Assembly (NCBI RefSeq): GCF_029360705.1 | Contig: NZ_JARKMX010000002.1 | Location: 1 to 64,000, forward strand | Direction of reading: 5' to 3' | Source of the DNA: Paraflavitalea pollutisoli | GTDB taxonomy: Bacteria > Bacteroidota > Bacteroidia > Chitinophagales > Chitinophagaceae | Length of the DNA: 64,000 nucleotides | Part shown: positions 26,238-34,993 of the stretch, one piece after another | Position numbering within the stretch: the stretch's first letter is position 1 | Layout: the number at the start of each line of letters is the position of its first letter | The notes under the pieces: model-generated | Told to the model about the DNA's origin: nothing | Database searches by the model: none | Seen by the model: the letters and a program-made list of their open reading frames with translations, nothing else | Translations under genes and position numbers: made by a program

Positions 26238-26598
26238 ATATGCGGTGATCCGCGTGGTGCCGAGGGTGGAACGGGAGGAATTCCTCAACGTGGGGGTAGT
26301 GCTGTACTGCAGAAGGCCAGCTTTTCTGCAAGTGAAATACACGCTCGACAAGGATCGGCTGCGTGCTTTCTGCCCGCAGCTCGACATCGAGGAAGTGCAA
26401 GCTTACCTGTGCGCTTTTGACCATATCTGCCAGGGCATAGCGGCCGGCGGGCCCATTGCCAAACTGGATATGGCTTCGCGGTTCCGGTGGCTGACAGCGA
26501 CCCGCAGCACCATTGTGCAAAGCTCGAAGATCCACCCGGGCTTTAGCATCGATCCACAAACAACCCTCAACAGATTGCACGAGAAACTTGTGCTGTGA
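26215..26598 (+). CDS. DUF3037 family protein
   Basis: Protein of 127 residues typical of DUF3037: FEYAVIRVVPRVEREEFLNVGVVLYC near the start, then a helical middle and RFRWLTATRSTIVQSSKIHPG near the end. It begins 23 bases inside the HipA-like kinase gene, so translation is coupled and the products probably work together. There is no membrane or secretion signal. No biochemical role is established; it could be a partner, regulator or substrate of the kinase-like protein. Confidence 0.85.
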   Translation: MQEQHLFEYAVIRVVPRVEREEFLNVGVVLYCRRPAFLQVKYTLDKDRLRAFCPQLDIEEVQAYLCAFDHICQGIAAGGPIAKLDMASRFRWLTATRSTIVQSSKIHPGFSIDPQTTLNRLHEKLVL

Positions 26599-26628
26599 AC
26601 TATACGCTAATCCCTTTAACCCCATCAC

Positions 26629-27369
26629 ATGAAAAGACTTCTGTTATCAATCTGCCTTTTGGCGACTGTATTGTCAGTGTGCGCGCAAGAAGAATGGAAG
26701 GAGGCCAGTAAAGAGAGCCAGGCTTATCATACTTACAGTATGCAGCTGACGTTTCCCCCTTTCAGCCTGAAAAAGGTTCAGACACTAGTGAAGGCTATCG
26801 AATTTAAGGACTCAGAGAACAATGATGGTACTGAAATACTGAAACAATCAGAATACCTGAAACTAACCCAGCGGGAGAAGTTTACTTACCATGCGATCCA
26901 TGCCGAAACCTACAACCAGAACTGTGACGTCATGCCACCCATTCAGGACGAACACAAGAAGATATTTGGTCAACTGTCCGATCCTTTTGGTGAATACACC
27001 TGGGCAGAGCGACAACGCCAATTCTTCCGGTCCAATAAAGACTCCGTGATGGCCTGGATCAAGGAAAGCGTTGGTACCGGTAAAAGGCTTGGCCTTAATC
27101 TTAAGCACATTGTCGTCGAGATCAATGCACGGGAAATGATCCCCTTCCTGATCAGCAACTACAATAGCAATAAGAAAGACCATGATATGCTGACTGTACT
27201 GATGTTGCTTATGAAGAACAACGAATACAAAGTATTCATGGAGTCGCTCTCCTATAAGAAATTGTATGCTCCCGGCACCACCTATGATGGCTTTTTGATA
27301 TTCAATGCTGCCAACGAAGAGCTGATCATCAAGCGGGCGACCGACTTTTACAATGAACTTCCGAAGTAA
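26629..27369 (+). CDS. Secreted protein of unknown function
   Basis: Protein of 246 residues with a clean signal peptide (1-19, LSVCA/Q). The mature part is rich in Lys, Glu and Asn and mostly helical in appearance (LKLTQREKFTYHAIHAETYNQNC, DVMPPIQDEHKKIFG). I recognise no domain. The gene starts 30 bases after DUF3037 and its last 17 bases overlap the start of the FGE-like gene, so it is translationally coupled to that gene and may be its partner or substrate chaperone; this is inference. Confidence 0.7.
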   Translation: MKRLLLSICLLATVLSVCAQEEWKEASKESQAYHTYSMQLTFPPFSLKKVQTLVKAIEFKDSENNDGTEILKQSEYLKLTQREKFTYHAIHAETYNQNCDVMPPIQDEHKKIFGQLSDPFGEYTWAERQRQFFRSNKDSVMAWIKESVGTGKRLGLNLKHIVVEINAREMIPFLISNYNSNKKDHDMLTVLMLLMKNNEYKVFMESLSYKKLYAPGTTYDGFLIFNAANEELIIKRATDFYNELPK

Positions 27370-28207
27370 TATTGTTTTGTTGTGGCTACTGCTACTGTAT
27401 GCCTGGAGCGGCCAGGCACAGTCGTCTGTGGCTGCACCCTACGTTGTAATTCCCGGTGGACTGTATATTGTTGGTAAAAAAGGCCATGGCATCAATCCTT
27501 ACCGGACAGTAAAGCTGTCTGCTTTCCGGATTGCCCGAAAAGAGACGACCAATACCGAGTTTGCTGCCTTTGTAAAAGCGACCGGCTATATCACCGATGC
27601 CGAGCGCCGGCACGATGCGCTGGTATATCGGCCTGGACTGGCCGAGTTTGAATGGCACAACGACTCTACGGCTAACTGGCGCTATCCCAACGGCATTACA
27701 TACGGAAGCATCGACCACAAGATGGATCACCCGGTGACCTGTATCAGCTACCAGGATATCCTGGCTTATTGCCGCTGGGCCGGCGTTAGGTTGCCTTCTT
27801 TGGATGAATGGGAAGTAGCCTGCCGGGCCTGTACCACTACTGACTTCTCCTTCGGAAAAGATACCAGTTTGCTGCGCCAATATGCCAATACCTGGCACAG
27901 GACCGACCACCTGGTACCCGACAGCTCGGATGGTTACTTGTTTACCAGCCCGGTGGGAAGTTTTGCGGCCAATCCCTGGGGACTGTATGATATGTATGGG
28001 AACGTATTTGAGTTTTGCAGCGGTAAAACGAAGCTCAACCATAAACCTACCGTGGTTCATGCACGGGGTGGCTCCTGGTGGTGCAGTCCCTTCTCCTGTC
28101 ATTTCTTCAACAGCTACGACATTGGCAGCGTATATCACCGCGCCTCTTTCAGCAACCAGGGCTTCCGGGTCGTATATCCCGCCGGACACAACAGGGCGCC
28201 ACGTTGA
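27353..28207 (+). CDS. Secreted formylglycine-generating-enzyme-family protein (SUMF1/FGE fold)
   Basis: Protein of 284 residues with a signal peptide (1-23, SGQAQ). The FGE-sulfatase fold is complete: VVIPGGLYIVG at the start, ARKETTNTEFAAFVKATGY, HPVTCISYQDILAYCRWAGVRLPSLDEWE, NPWGLYDMYGNVFEFC and ARGGSWWC-GFRVVYPAG at the end. Unlike many bacterial family members, it keeps two Cys five residues apart (C244 and C249, in GGSWWCSPFSC), matching the copper-binding pair of true FGEs. No sulfatase lies in the window. The overlap with the preceding unknown secreted gene suggests joint function. Confidence 0.85.
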   Translation: MNFRSNIVLLWLLLLYAWSGQAQSSVAAPYVVIPGGLYIVGKKGHGINPYRTVKLSAFRIARKETTNTEFAAFVKATGYITDAERRHDALVYRPGLAEFEWHNDSTANWRYPNGITYGSIDHKMDHPVTCISYQDILAYCRWAGVRLPSLDEWEVACRACTTTDFSFGKDTSLLRQYANTWHRTDHLVPDSSDGYLFTSPVGSFAANPWGLYDMYGNVFEFCSGKTKLNHKPTVVHARGGSWWCSPFSCHFFNSYDIGSVYHRASFSNQGFRVVYPAGHNRAPR

Positions 28208-28239
28208 CGGCTTTATCGGCGACTCAAACATTGATCTGG

Positions 28240-29130
28240 TTACTGACCAATCTTAAAGCGAAGCACCGCTTCTCCCCCCAGCTCGATCTGGTCGCCATCC
28301 TGGAGATGATGGGCGATACCGTACATATTGAGCATTTTGATGCGATCATCAACCGTGTGTACTTTCACTTTGTTGCCACTATCGGGCAGACCGCCTTTAT
28401 CGGGATACAGCAGGTATTTGTTCTGTTTGGGATCGTACACGATATATGCGTGGTTACGGCTTACGTGCAGGTTGGCTTTGCCAATCCCTTCATCGTAGCC
28501 CGGCTCGCCGCTGGCGAGAAAGACAATATCATTAAGCTGTACTTTGCCGGTGGACAGTTGGGGAGAACGGCTACGGCCAATATTAAAGCGTAGCTGTATG
28601 TTCGGATCTAGCAGGTATTCGAATTGTTCTGCCTGACCCACCAATATCTGCAGCATCGCCGTGGTGAACTTCTCCTTCACCTGATCACCGGCACGCGTCA
28701 CTTTGATACCGTATGTGCCGTGCTGGATGCACTCTGCCGGCAATTGATCTCGCACCAGCTGGTATTCAAAAAACCAGTTGGGTTCCAGTTGTATGAACTG
28801 ATTGGCCAGCTTACGTTCCAGGTATTCGGCCTGAAAAACCCCGGGCTTGTCTGCATACAACGCAATCTTCGCCGCCTCTTCCTGCTCCTGATCAGCACAC
28901 AACACATATAGCCGCATGCCGGCCAGTGACATACCTCGTTCATCCACATAGGGCTTCAACGCCTGTATGATGAATTTGGTGATCGCTTCCCGTTTGATGG
29001 GCGTCACGGGCATTATGGTATTGGCGGGTGCGGGTGGCACCGTATCTGTTGTTGTGGCGGTTTGCGTTTCTTCCGGCTCATCTTCCGTAAGCCCAAAGCT
29101 TTTCTTCAGTTTGTTGATCAGGCTTTTCAT
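28240..29130 (-). CDS. FHA-domain protein, last gene of the kinase/phosphatase/PBP operon
   Basis: Protein of 296 residues. An acidic, Thr-rich start (EDEPEETQTATTTDT) offers possible phosphorylation sites. Residues about 48-175 form a small alpha/beta domain (KREAITKFIIQALKPYVDERG, AAKIALYADKPGVFQAEYL). Residues about 188-290 are an FHA domain with FNIGRSRS, HVSRNHAYIVYDP and LQDGDQIELGG; FHA domains bind phosphothreonine. There is no membrane segment. It lies 41 bases after the RodA-PBP fusion gene, so it probably reads phosphorylation by the operon kinase. Confidence 0.85.
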   Translation of the reverse strand: MKSLINKLKKSFGLTEDEPEETQTATTTDTVPPAPANTIMPVTPIKREAITKFIIQALKPYVDERGMSLAGMRLYVLCADQEQEEAAKIALYADKPGVFQAEYLERKLANQFIQLEPNWFFEYQLVRDQLPAECIQHGTYGIKVTRAGDQVKEKFTTAMLQILVGQAEQFEYLLDPNIQLRFNIGRSRSPQLSTGKVQLNDIVFLASGEPGYDEGIGKANLHVSRNHAYIVYDPKQNKYLLYPDKGGLPDSGNKVKVHTVDDRIKMLNMYGIAHHLQDGDQIELGGEAVLRFKIGQ

Positions 29131-29171
29131 TGTACTACTTTTTATAGGTGACCGGTCATTGCCGGAATTAA

Positions 29172-32100
29172 CTAAAACGATCCCATATAGTTTCGCCGTT
29201 GTAACACTTTGGCAATGGTATTGGCCAGTAATACCGCGTTGGCAGAGCTTTGCCCTTCTTCTATTCGAATACAGGCAACCGTGTACGAAGTATTAGCCGC
29301 GTTGGGCGCAAAGAATACATACCAACCGTCCGAGAGCTTTTCACCGCGCACAATACGTTCCGGTGTACCGGACTTACCAGCTACACGGGTGTCTTTGATC
29401 TTCAGCTTACCGGGTGTGCTTGACTGCTCGATCATGTACTGCCGCAGGATCGACGCATAGGCCGTATCCTTTGCTACCTGTACGGGGGTAGCTGCCGGCA
29501 CGTCGGATCCGGTAGCCCGGATCACATACCGCGAAGGCTGCAGCACACCGCCGTTGGCGATACTACCTGCCATCCGCGCCATCGAGGCGGGTGTGGCTGT
29601 CAACACACTCTGTCCCCAGGCGAGACCAGAGAACTCACTTCTATACCGTTTGGTGGTGCCTGCATACTTCGGGTTATTGTATTGCTTGCGGTCCTGATTC
29701 AATACGGTACTGCGCCAGGCAGCCAGGTCGGCCGAAATCTGTAATCTGTCGGCGGTATTGTTGTAATTGTACCCTCCCCGTTGTGCGAGGTTCATACCGG
29801 TCGCTTCATACAGGGTGGCCATTTCCTCTTCGAGGTGTTGCTCATTGGCCAGGCGAATGAAATAGATATTGCTGGAGTTGATGATCGCTTCGCGCATATC
29901 CACGAAGGGTACTTTCGGAATAAATGGTTCCTGCTCCCGTTTGTTGTCGCGGAATATCTCGTTGCGGGTGATGTCCGTGTATTTTACTTCTGTAGCTGCC
30001 AGGCCCATTTTATTAAGGCCGGCCATGGCTGTCAGTATCTTGGCCGTAGAACCTGGTGCCGTAGCATAGGTCATCCCCAGGTCTCTTTCCGTAACCGGCA
30101 TTTCGAGTCGCAGTCGCTCCCGGTCGGGCAGTTCCATCAATTCGGGCGATTGCAGGTTGGGCAATGGATACAAGGCAGACGCCAGTATATCGCCAGAGAC
30201 GGCATCCAATACAACCACCGACATACGCCGGTTTTTGAACGCACTGTTCGCCAGACTATCCTGCAATTCTACCTGCAAGGCAGCATCTACCGACAGGTAT
30301 ATGTCCCTGTCTTTGTCGCGGATGGCTTTGATGGTTGCCTGGTTGCTGTCGATGCCACTCTTCAACCCTTCTACCAGGGCCGTATAGTCATAGCACACCA
30401 TGGGTACAGCCTTGTAAAATGGTTTGGTGAATCGGTCGGGTTGGTATTGTGTGTAGACCGAATCCTGTATCTCGCGACTGATACCAAAACCACGCAGGGC
30501 CGTCAGGTGACGGGCTTCTGCGAAATAACCATTGGCCTGCCCCCAGAAGAGGCGGGTATTGTAATCGCCCGTCCAGAAATACAGTTGCGAAGCAAAAGGA
30601 TAAAACCGGCGAACCCGTTTGTGCACGAGGTCAGACAAATCACTGGCTTCCAGTCCTGCTTTCTTCAGCGAATCCAGGTGACTGGTCAACACCTCGGTTT
30701 CGCTGGTTGCTACGGGTAATCCATACCGGTCGTATACATTGCCCGCTGCCAACAGGCGCATCAGTTTATCGATGCGGGGATTGTAACTATAGACGGGTAT
30801 GCCATTGCGCATCACTACCCGCGCCTGCTTCACGATGTACTGATCGCGCTGCAACACCTGGATGGTGAGCACCTTGGTCGCGAGCGCCACGATACCCGCG
30901 AGGAAGAATACAATGCCTGTTGCCAGTACGGGATCATAATAGCGTTGAATCCTTTCGCGCTGCACCTCCTGCCCTTCCCGGGCCGATATGCCGGCCACGA
31001 TACCCATGGCCGCCAGGTTGATGATCAGCGATATCTTACCATAGCTGAGAAAGGGCACGGCGACGCCAGTCAGTGGCAGCAACCCTATAGAGCCCCCTGC
31101 GATGATCAGCAACTGAATACCGATGGTAATGGCGATGCCGGCGCAGAGATAAAAGGTGAAAGGATGGCCTGAGCGGCGTGCGATCAAAAAGGTACGATGG
31201 ATCAGTACACCGAATAATAAGAGAATAGCCACCAATCCGAGCCAACCCAACTCTTCTCCGATACTGGGCAATATCATATCGGTATGAGAGGCGGGCATGG
31301 TGTTGGGGAATCCCTTGCCGATACCCTGACCGGTCAATCCACCCGACGACAGTGTCCAGTAACTATGGGCGAGGTGATCACCACCAAACACATCGTTGTT
31401 CCATTGGCTGAGCCACATGGCTTTGCGGTCGGCCAGGCGTTGCCCGATACCTGGCACCCGGTCGCCAAAAGCGAAAGCAGCGATCACCAGGATGATGATC
31501 ACCGGCGCATCGGCAATGGCGGCGAAAGCACCATACCATTTGGTACTGCGCAGATGACCTTTGGCCAGCGAAGTGACCAACACGAGCAGCAAGGCCGTCG
31601 CCGTGGCCATCCAGCCGGGTAGCCACAACAACAATAAACCATACACGACACCAGCCAGCACCGTGAGCAAGAGGTTGCCGCGGGCAATGCTATAGAAGAA
31701 TAAGAAAGTAAAACACACCACCAACGCCGGCCCCATATCGCCCATCATCAGGTACAAGCCGAGGATGGCTGCTATCCCTGCGAAGACGCCCCAATTGACC
31801 AGGAAGCGCCAGCGTATATCCGAGTAATTGCGGATCCCTTCTTCATTGGCGGCAAAGAAGGCTGCCAGGAAAAATAACAACAGGTATTTGGTGATCTCGC
31901 TGGGTTGGAAGGTGAGTCCCGCCAGCTGAATATTGACCTTTACACCGCTGCCTTCCGGTCCGGTACCGATCGCCAGGGTCAGGAGAGCCAGTAGTATCGC
32001 GAGCGCCAACCAGGTATATCCCTTGTGCTGGTAGATATTCTTTTGCCGGAAGTTGAACAAGGGATCGAACCACCAACGGGCATACCATTTACCGGGATTG

Positions 32101-33224
32101 AACGAGGCTAATATGGTGTAGGCTGCCAAGCCCGCGACAATACCTTGCAAGGTTTGGAAGGCATGCAAAGAATCCGTGAGGGGATTTTGTATGCTGAAGA
32201 GTGTAAGCACTGAGATACCACACAGCAACAGCAACACCGGCAGCAAATAGCCGTCTGGTTGTTTCTTACGAACAGAAAGGATCAGTTGTACCAGCAGGAA
32301 AGCCAGGATGAGGCCACCGGCAATGATCTGGAAGCTGGTGCGAAAGTCGTCGGGTGTGCGCACGATCAGGGCGCCATCTTCCTTTAGCTGTCCATATACG
32401 ATGGAGCCGATCAAACGAAGCTTGTGCGGCTTTGCGGTGAAAGCATAATTGGCTTTGCCATTCAGGGCGCTGGTGCCTTTGCGGCTTCCGAATTCAAACC
32501 CTGGCTTGAGCGGCAATACACTGTAGCCGGAATCGCGGTACAGTCCTGCAAAGCTGAACCTGCCCTGAGCATCGGTACGTGCATACCCAATGATACCTGT
32601 CAGCGAATCTTCTTCCAGGGAAGGGATGTGTTGGCGTAGTTGCACCAATACCCCCGCCATTGGTTGATCCTGGTTCAGGACCAGGCCACTCATCTCCTGA
32701 TCGCCGGTACCGATGGTTGACTTACCCGCAGTAGCCGAGGACACGCCACTCATTACGCCGGCATTGGTGGCACCCGAAAGCTCCTGTACATATAGTGCTG
32801 AATCGAAGCCCAATCTTATGCGGGAGGCACGTAGCCTGTCGGCAAAGTCGACGCCACCAATGGACGGTTTCCAATCAAGGGGTGCTGTAATGGCAAAAGC
32901 CCCTTTATTGAGGGCCCCCAGGTTGTCGGGCTTACCGATAGCCAGTAACCGTACTGAAAGGGTATCGACCAATAACTCCGCGTCTTTCGGATCTGAGAAA
33001 TAGCTGCCGTCACCGATCACTTTTCGCAGGCGGTCACGATCCATGAATGGATCGAGCGTTACGGCTCTGCCTTCCAGTAGCAAGGTATCGGTGCGATCGA
33101 GCTGGGGTGCAAGGGCTTTGTACAATTGAAAGAAGAGCAACAGCAAGACAAGGGCGGCGCCGCTGAGCAATAACCAGCCTTCTTTGCGTTGTTGTTTACC
33201 CGTGTATGTTACCTTCTCGGCCAT
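29172..33224 (-). CDS. RodA/FtsW glycosyltransferase fused to class B penicillin-binding transpeptidase
   Basis: Protein of 1350 residues combining two peptidoglycan enzymes. Membrane helix 1 is at about 18-38; residues 40-290 form a periplasmic region with an Ig/carboxypeptidase-regulatory-like segment near 183-260. A multi-helix SEDS domain (about 300-790) carries FQPSEITKYLLLFFLAAFF, LTGQGIGKG, HTDMILPSIGEELGWLG and VPFLSYGKISLIINLAAMG. A further helix leads to the transpeptidase (about 850-1340) with S1059-T-A-K1062, S1117-S-N1119 and K1284-S-G, the SxxK, SxN and KSG/KTG triad. SEDS proteins polymerise glycan and class B PBPs crosslink it; here both are one chain. It starts 18 bases after the kinase gene. 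Confidence 0.92.
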   Translation of the reverse strand: MAEKVTYTGKQQRKEGWLLLSGAALVLLLLFFQLYKALAPQLDRTDTLLLEGRAVTLDPFMDRDRLRKVIGDGSYFSDPKDAELLVDTLSVRLLAIGKPDNLGALNKGAFAITAPLDWKPSIGGVDFADRLRASRIRLGFDSALYVQELSGATNAGVMSGVSSATAGKSTIGTGDQEMSGLVLNQDQPMAGVLVQLRQHIPSLEEDSLTGIIGYARTDAQGRFSFAGLYRDSGYSVLPLKPGFEFGSRKGTSALNGKANYAFTAKPHKLRLIGSIVYGQLKEDGALIVRTPDDFRTSFQIIAGGLILAFLLVQLILSVRKKQPDGYLLPVLLLLCGISVLTLFSIQNPLTDSLHAFQTLQGIVAGLAAYTILASFNPGKWYARWWFDPLFNFRQKNIYQHKGYTWLALAILLALLTLAIGTGPEGSGVKVNIQLAGLTFQPSEITKYLLLFFLAAFFAANEEGIRNYSDIRWRFLVNWGVFAGIAAILGLYLMMGDMGPALVVCFTFLFFYSIARGNLLLTVLAGVVYGLLLLWLPGWMATATALLLVLVTSLAKGHLRSTKWYGAFAAIADAPVIIILVIAAFAFGDRVPGIGQRLADRKAMWLSQWNNDVFGGDHLAHSYWTLSSGGLTGQGIGKGFPNTMPASHTDMILPSIGEELGWLGLVAILLLFGVLIHRTFLIARRSGHPFTFYLCAGIAITIGIQLLIIAGGSIGLLPLTGVAVPFLSYGKISLIINLAAMGIVAGISAREGQEVQRERIQRYYDPVLATGIVFFLAGIVALATKVLTIQVLQRDQYIVKQARVVMRNGIPVYSYNPRIDKLMRLLAAGNVYDRYGLPVATSETEVLTSHLDSLKKAGLEASDLSDLVHKRVRRFYPFASQLYFWTGDYNTRLFWGQANGYFAEARHLTALRGFGISREIQDSVYTQYQPDRFTKPFYKAVPMVCYDYTALVEGLKSGIDSNQATIKAIRDKDRDIYLSVDAALQVELQDSLANSAFKNRRMSVVVLDAVSGDILASALYPLPNLQSPELMELPDRERLRLEMPVTERDLGMTYATAPGSTAKILTAMAGLNKMGLAATEVKYTDITRNEIFRDNKREQEPFIPKVPFVDMREAIINSSNIYFIRLANEQHLEEEMATLYEATGMNLAQRGGYNYNNTADRLQISADLAAWRSTVLNQDRKQYNNPKYAGTTKRYRSEFSGLAWGQSVLTATPASMARMAGSIANGGVLQPSRYVIRATGSDVPAATPVQVAKDTAYASILRQYMIEQSSTPGKLKIKDTRVAGKSGTPERIVRGEKLSDGWYVFFAPNAANTSYTVACIRIEEGQSSANAVLLANTIAKVLQRRNYMGSF

Positions 33225-33242
33225 GTAGCTGTACTGGTTGAT

Positions 33243-34991
33243 TTATTGAGTTCCTTTTACAATGAGCTGATCGAATGATACGGTTTGCGCGCCATCGACC
33301 CGCATGCCGAAGTAGCTGCCGAAGCCGCGGTCAAAGGCCAGGGTCTTCTCCAGCCGGTCGTTGATGAGAAAATGAAGGCTGCTGCCTTGTTTCTCTACCG
33401 TGAGCATATTCATACCGGCATCGGGCCGGATATTACCGGATGGTGTCCAGTCGACGAGTACGTGCCATTCATCCTTGACGAGCGAGCCAATGGAATAGTA
33501 GCCATTGGAAGTGATGTAGAATACGAACCAGGCATCCTGCTGCTGATCACCGCAAAAGTTGATACCAAAGGGATCGCCCGCGCTATCTCCCCAATGGGTG
33601 GTATTGGCGGATATGGTAAAGTCCTTATCGGTATCGATGTTGAACTTGGCGGCGGTAGAATAGCTGAGACTATCGGCAAAGCCTTTCATCACGTATTTAC
33701 CATCGACGAGGTCAAACTCACTGGTCTCGTCTTTGCCAATATCCCATATACTGTCCAGCGGGTTGCTGAAGTCGTTGTAGTAAATGCCATTATTGAGTGA
33801 AATTCCAGGCTGCGCAGCAGGCTCGTTGGGGGGCATGCTGTGGTGATCAGCCAATGGTGCCTCGGGACCACTGATGGCATCGCCTGGTGATCTACGTTGC
33901 CCATGTGACAGGTTGTATTTCGGGTCCTGCACCTTGGTGGGCATGAGTTCAGGTGGGGTTGTTTCAGCGGCGCTGGCCTTGGACCTGACCAATGTGGTCC
34001 AGGAGAAAAACACGGCACCACTAACCAGCAAGAGCACGACCGCGATAAACGTGATGTCCTTGCGTTTACCGGCCTCCGGCTTTACCGGCGCTACATACTT
34101 CACCGTCTCGTTGCGCACGGGTGGCTCCAGGGTACGCATTCCGCGCAGGTCTTCGAGGGCAGCCATCTTCAACAGGTGGCGCACTTGTACGGGATCGGCC
34201 AACCGGTGTGAGCCCTGCTTGGTCAGCAATCCATCCAGCAGTAATTGCAGGCTGGGTGGCATGGACCGGTGCATGGGCAGTACCGGACGTGGAACGGGTG
34301 AAGCGATCACCCGGTTGATGTGCATCAACAGGTCATCCTGTTCGTATTCGAATGGTACTACACCTGTCAAACATTCATATAAGACAATGCCCAACGAATA
34401 AAAATCAGTGGGCGTGGACACGTTCCTGGATTGATTGAACTGCTCGGGCGACGCATAGTCGTAGGTCAGCATCGAGGAGCCGGTGACGGTGACGGAGTCT
34501 GACTCGCGTAATTTGGCGATCCCAAAATCGGTGAGCAGGAATTGTACTTCACCAGAGGGTAGCTTACGGTACATGATGTTCTCTGGCTTCACATCGCGGT
34601 GTACGACGGCTTTGGCATGTATGGCGTCGAGTGCTTCGGTCATCTGGTGGGCCAGCCTGATCAATACCGGTATATCCAGGGTTTGGTGTATCCGCAACAG
34701 GCTGCGCAGGTCACCACCTTCTATCAATTGCATGACGATGTAGGGCAATTCCGCATCCAGGTGCACTTCCAGGATCTTCACGATGTTGTCGTGCTGGATC
34801 GACTTCATGATCTCCGACTCGCGCTGAAACCTGCGCAGGGTATCGGGATCGGTGTTGAAGGCAAAATGTTTGATCGCTACCAGCTCTCCGGTGAGCATAT
34901 GGCGCGCTTTCAATACCCGCGCGTTACCCCTGCCCAGTTCACCGAGGATCTCGTAGCCTTTGAAATACTCTTTAAAGATCGAAGTAGCCAT
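33243..34991 (-). CDS. Transmembrane Ser/Thr protein kinase with periplasmic sensor domain
   Basis: Protein of 582 residues. The PknB-type kinase domain (about 12-270) is complete: GELGRGNARVLKAR, K41 in VAIKHF, HRDVKPEN with D133, TDFGIAKL with D155, and ASPEQF. One membrane helix lies at 312-334. The extracytoplasmic part (about 400-582) is not PASTA repeats but a jelly-roll domain like LamG or family-16 domains (NDFSNPLDSIWDIG, WFVFYITSNGYYSIGSL, SLHFLINDRLEKTLAF, YFGMRVDGAQTVSFDQLIVKG). It therefore may bind a glycan and signal across the membrane. It lies 2 bases after the PP2C phosphatase gene and 18 before the RodA-PBP gene. Confidence 0.92.
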   Translation of the reverse strand: MATSIFKEYFKGYEILGELGRGNARVLKARHMLTGELVAIKHFAFNTDPDTLRRFQRESEIMKSIQHDNIVKILEVHLDAELPYIVMQLIEGGDLRSLLRIHQTLDIPVLIRLAHQMTEALDAIHAKAVVHRDVKPENIMYRKLPSGEVQFLLTDFGIAKLRESDSVTVTGSSMLTYDYASPEQFNQSRNVSTPTDFYSLGIVLYECLTGVVPFEYEQDDLLMHINRVIASPVPRPVLPMHRSMPPSLQLLLDGLLTKQGSHRLADPVQVRHLLKMAALEDLRGMRTLEPPVRNETVKYVAPVKPEAGKRKDITFIAVVLLLVSGAVFFSWTTLVRSKASAAETTPPELMPTKVQDPKYNLSHGQRRSPGDAISGPEAPLADHHSMPPNEPAAQPGISLNNGIYYNDFSNPLDSIWDIGKDETSEFDLVDGKYVMKGFADSLSYSTAAKFNIDTDKDFTISANTTHWGDSAGDPFGINFCGDQQQDAWFVFYITSNGYYSIGSLVKDEWHVLVDWTPSGNIRPDAGMNMLTVEKQGSSLHFLINDRLEKTLAFDRGFGSYFGMRVDGAQTVSFDQLIVKGTQ

Positions 34992-34993
34992 GG

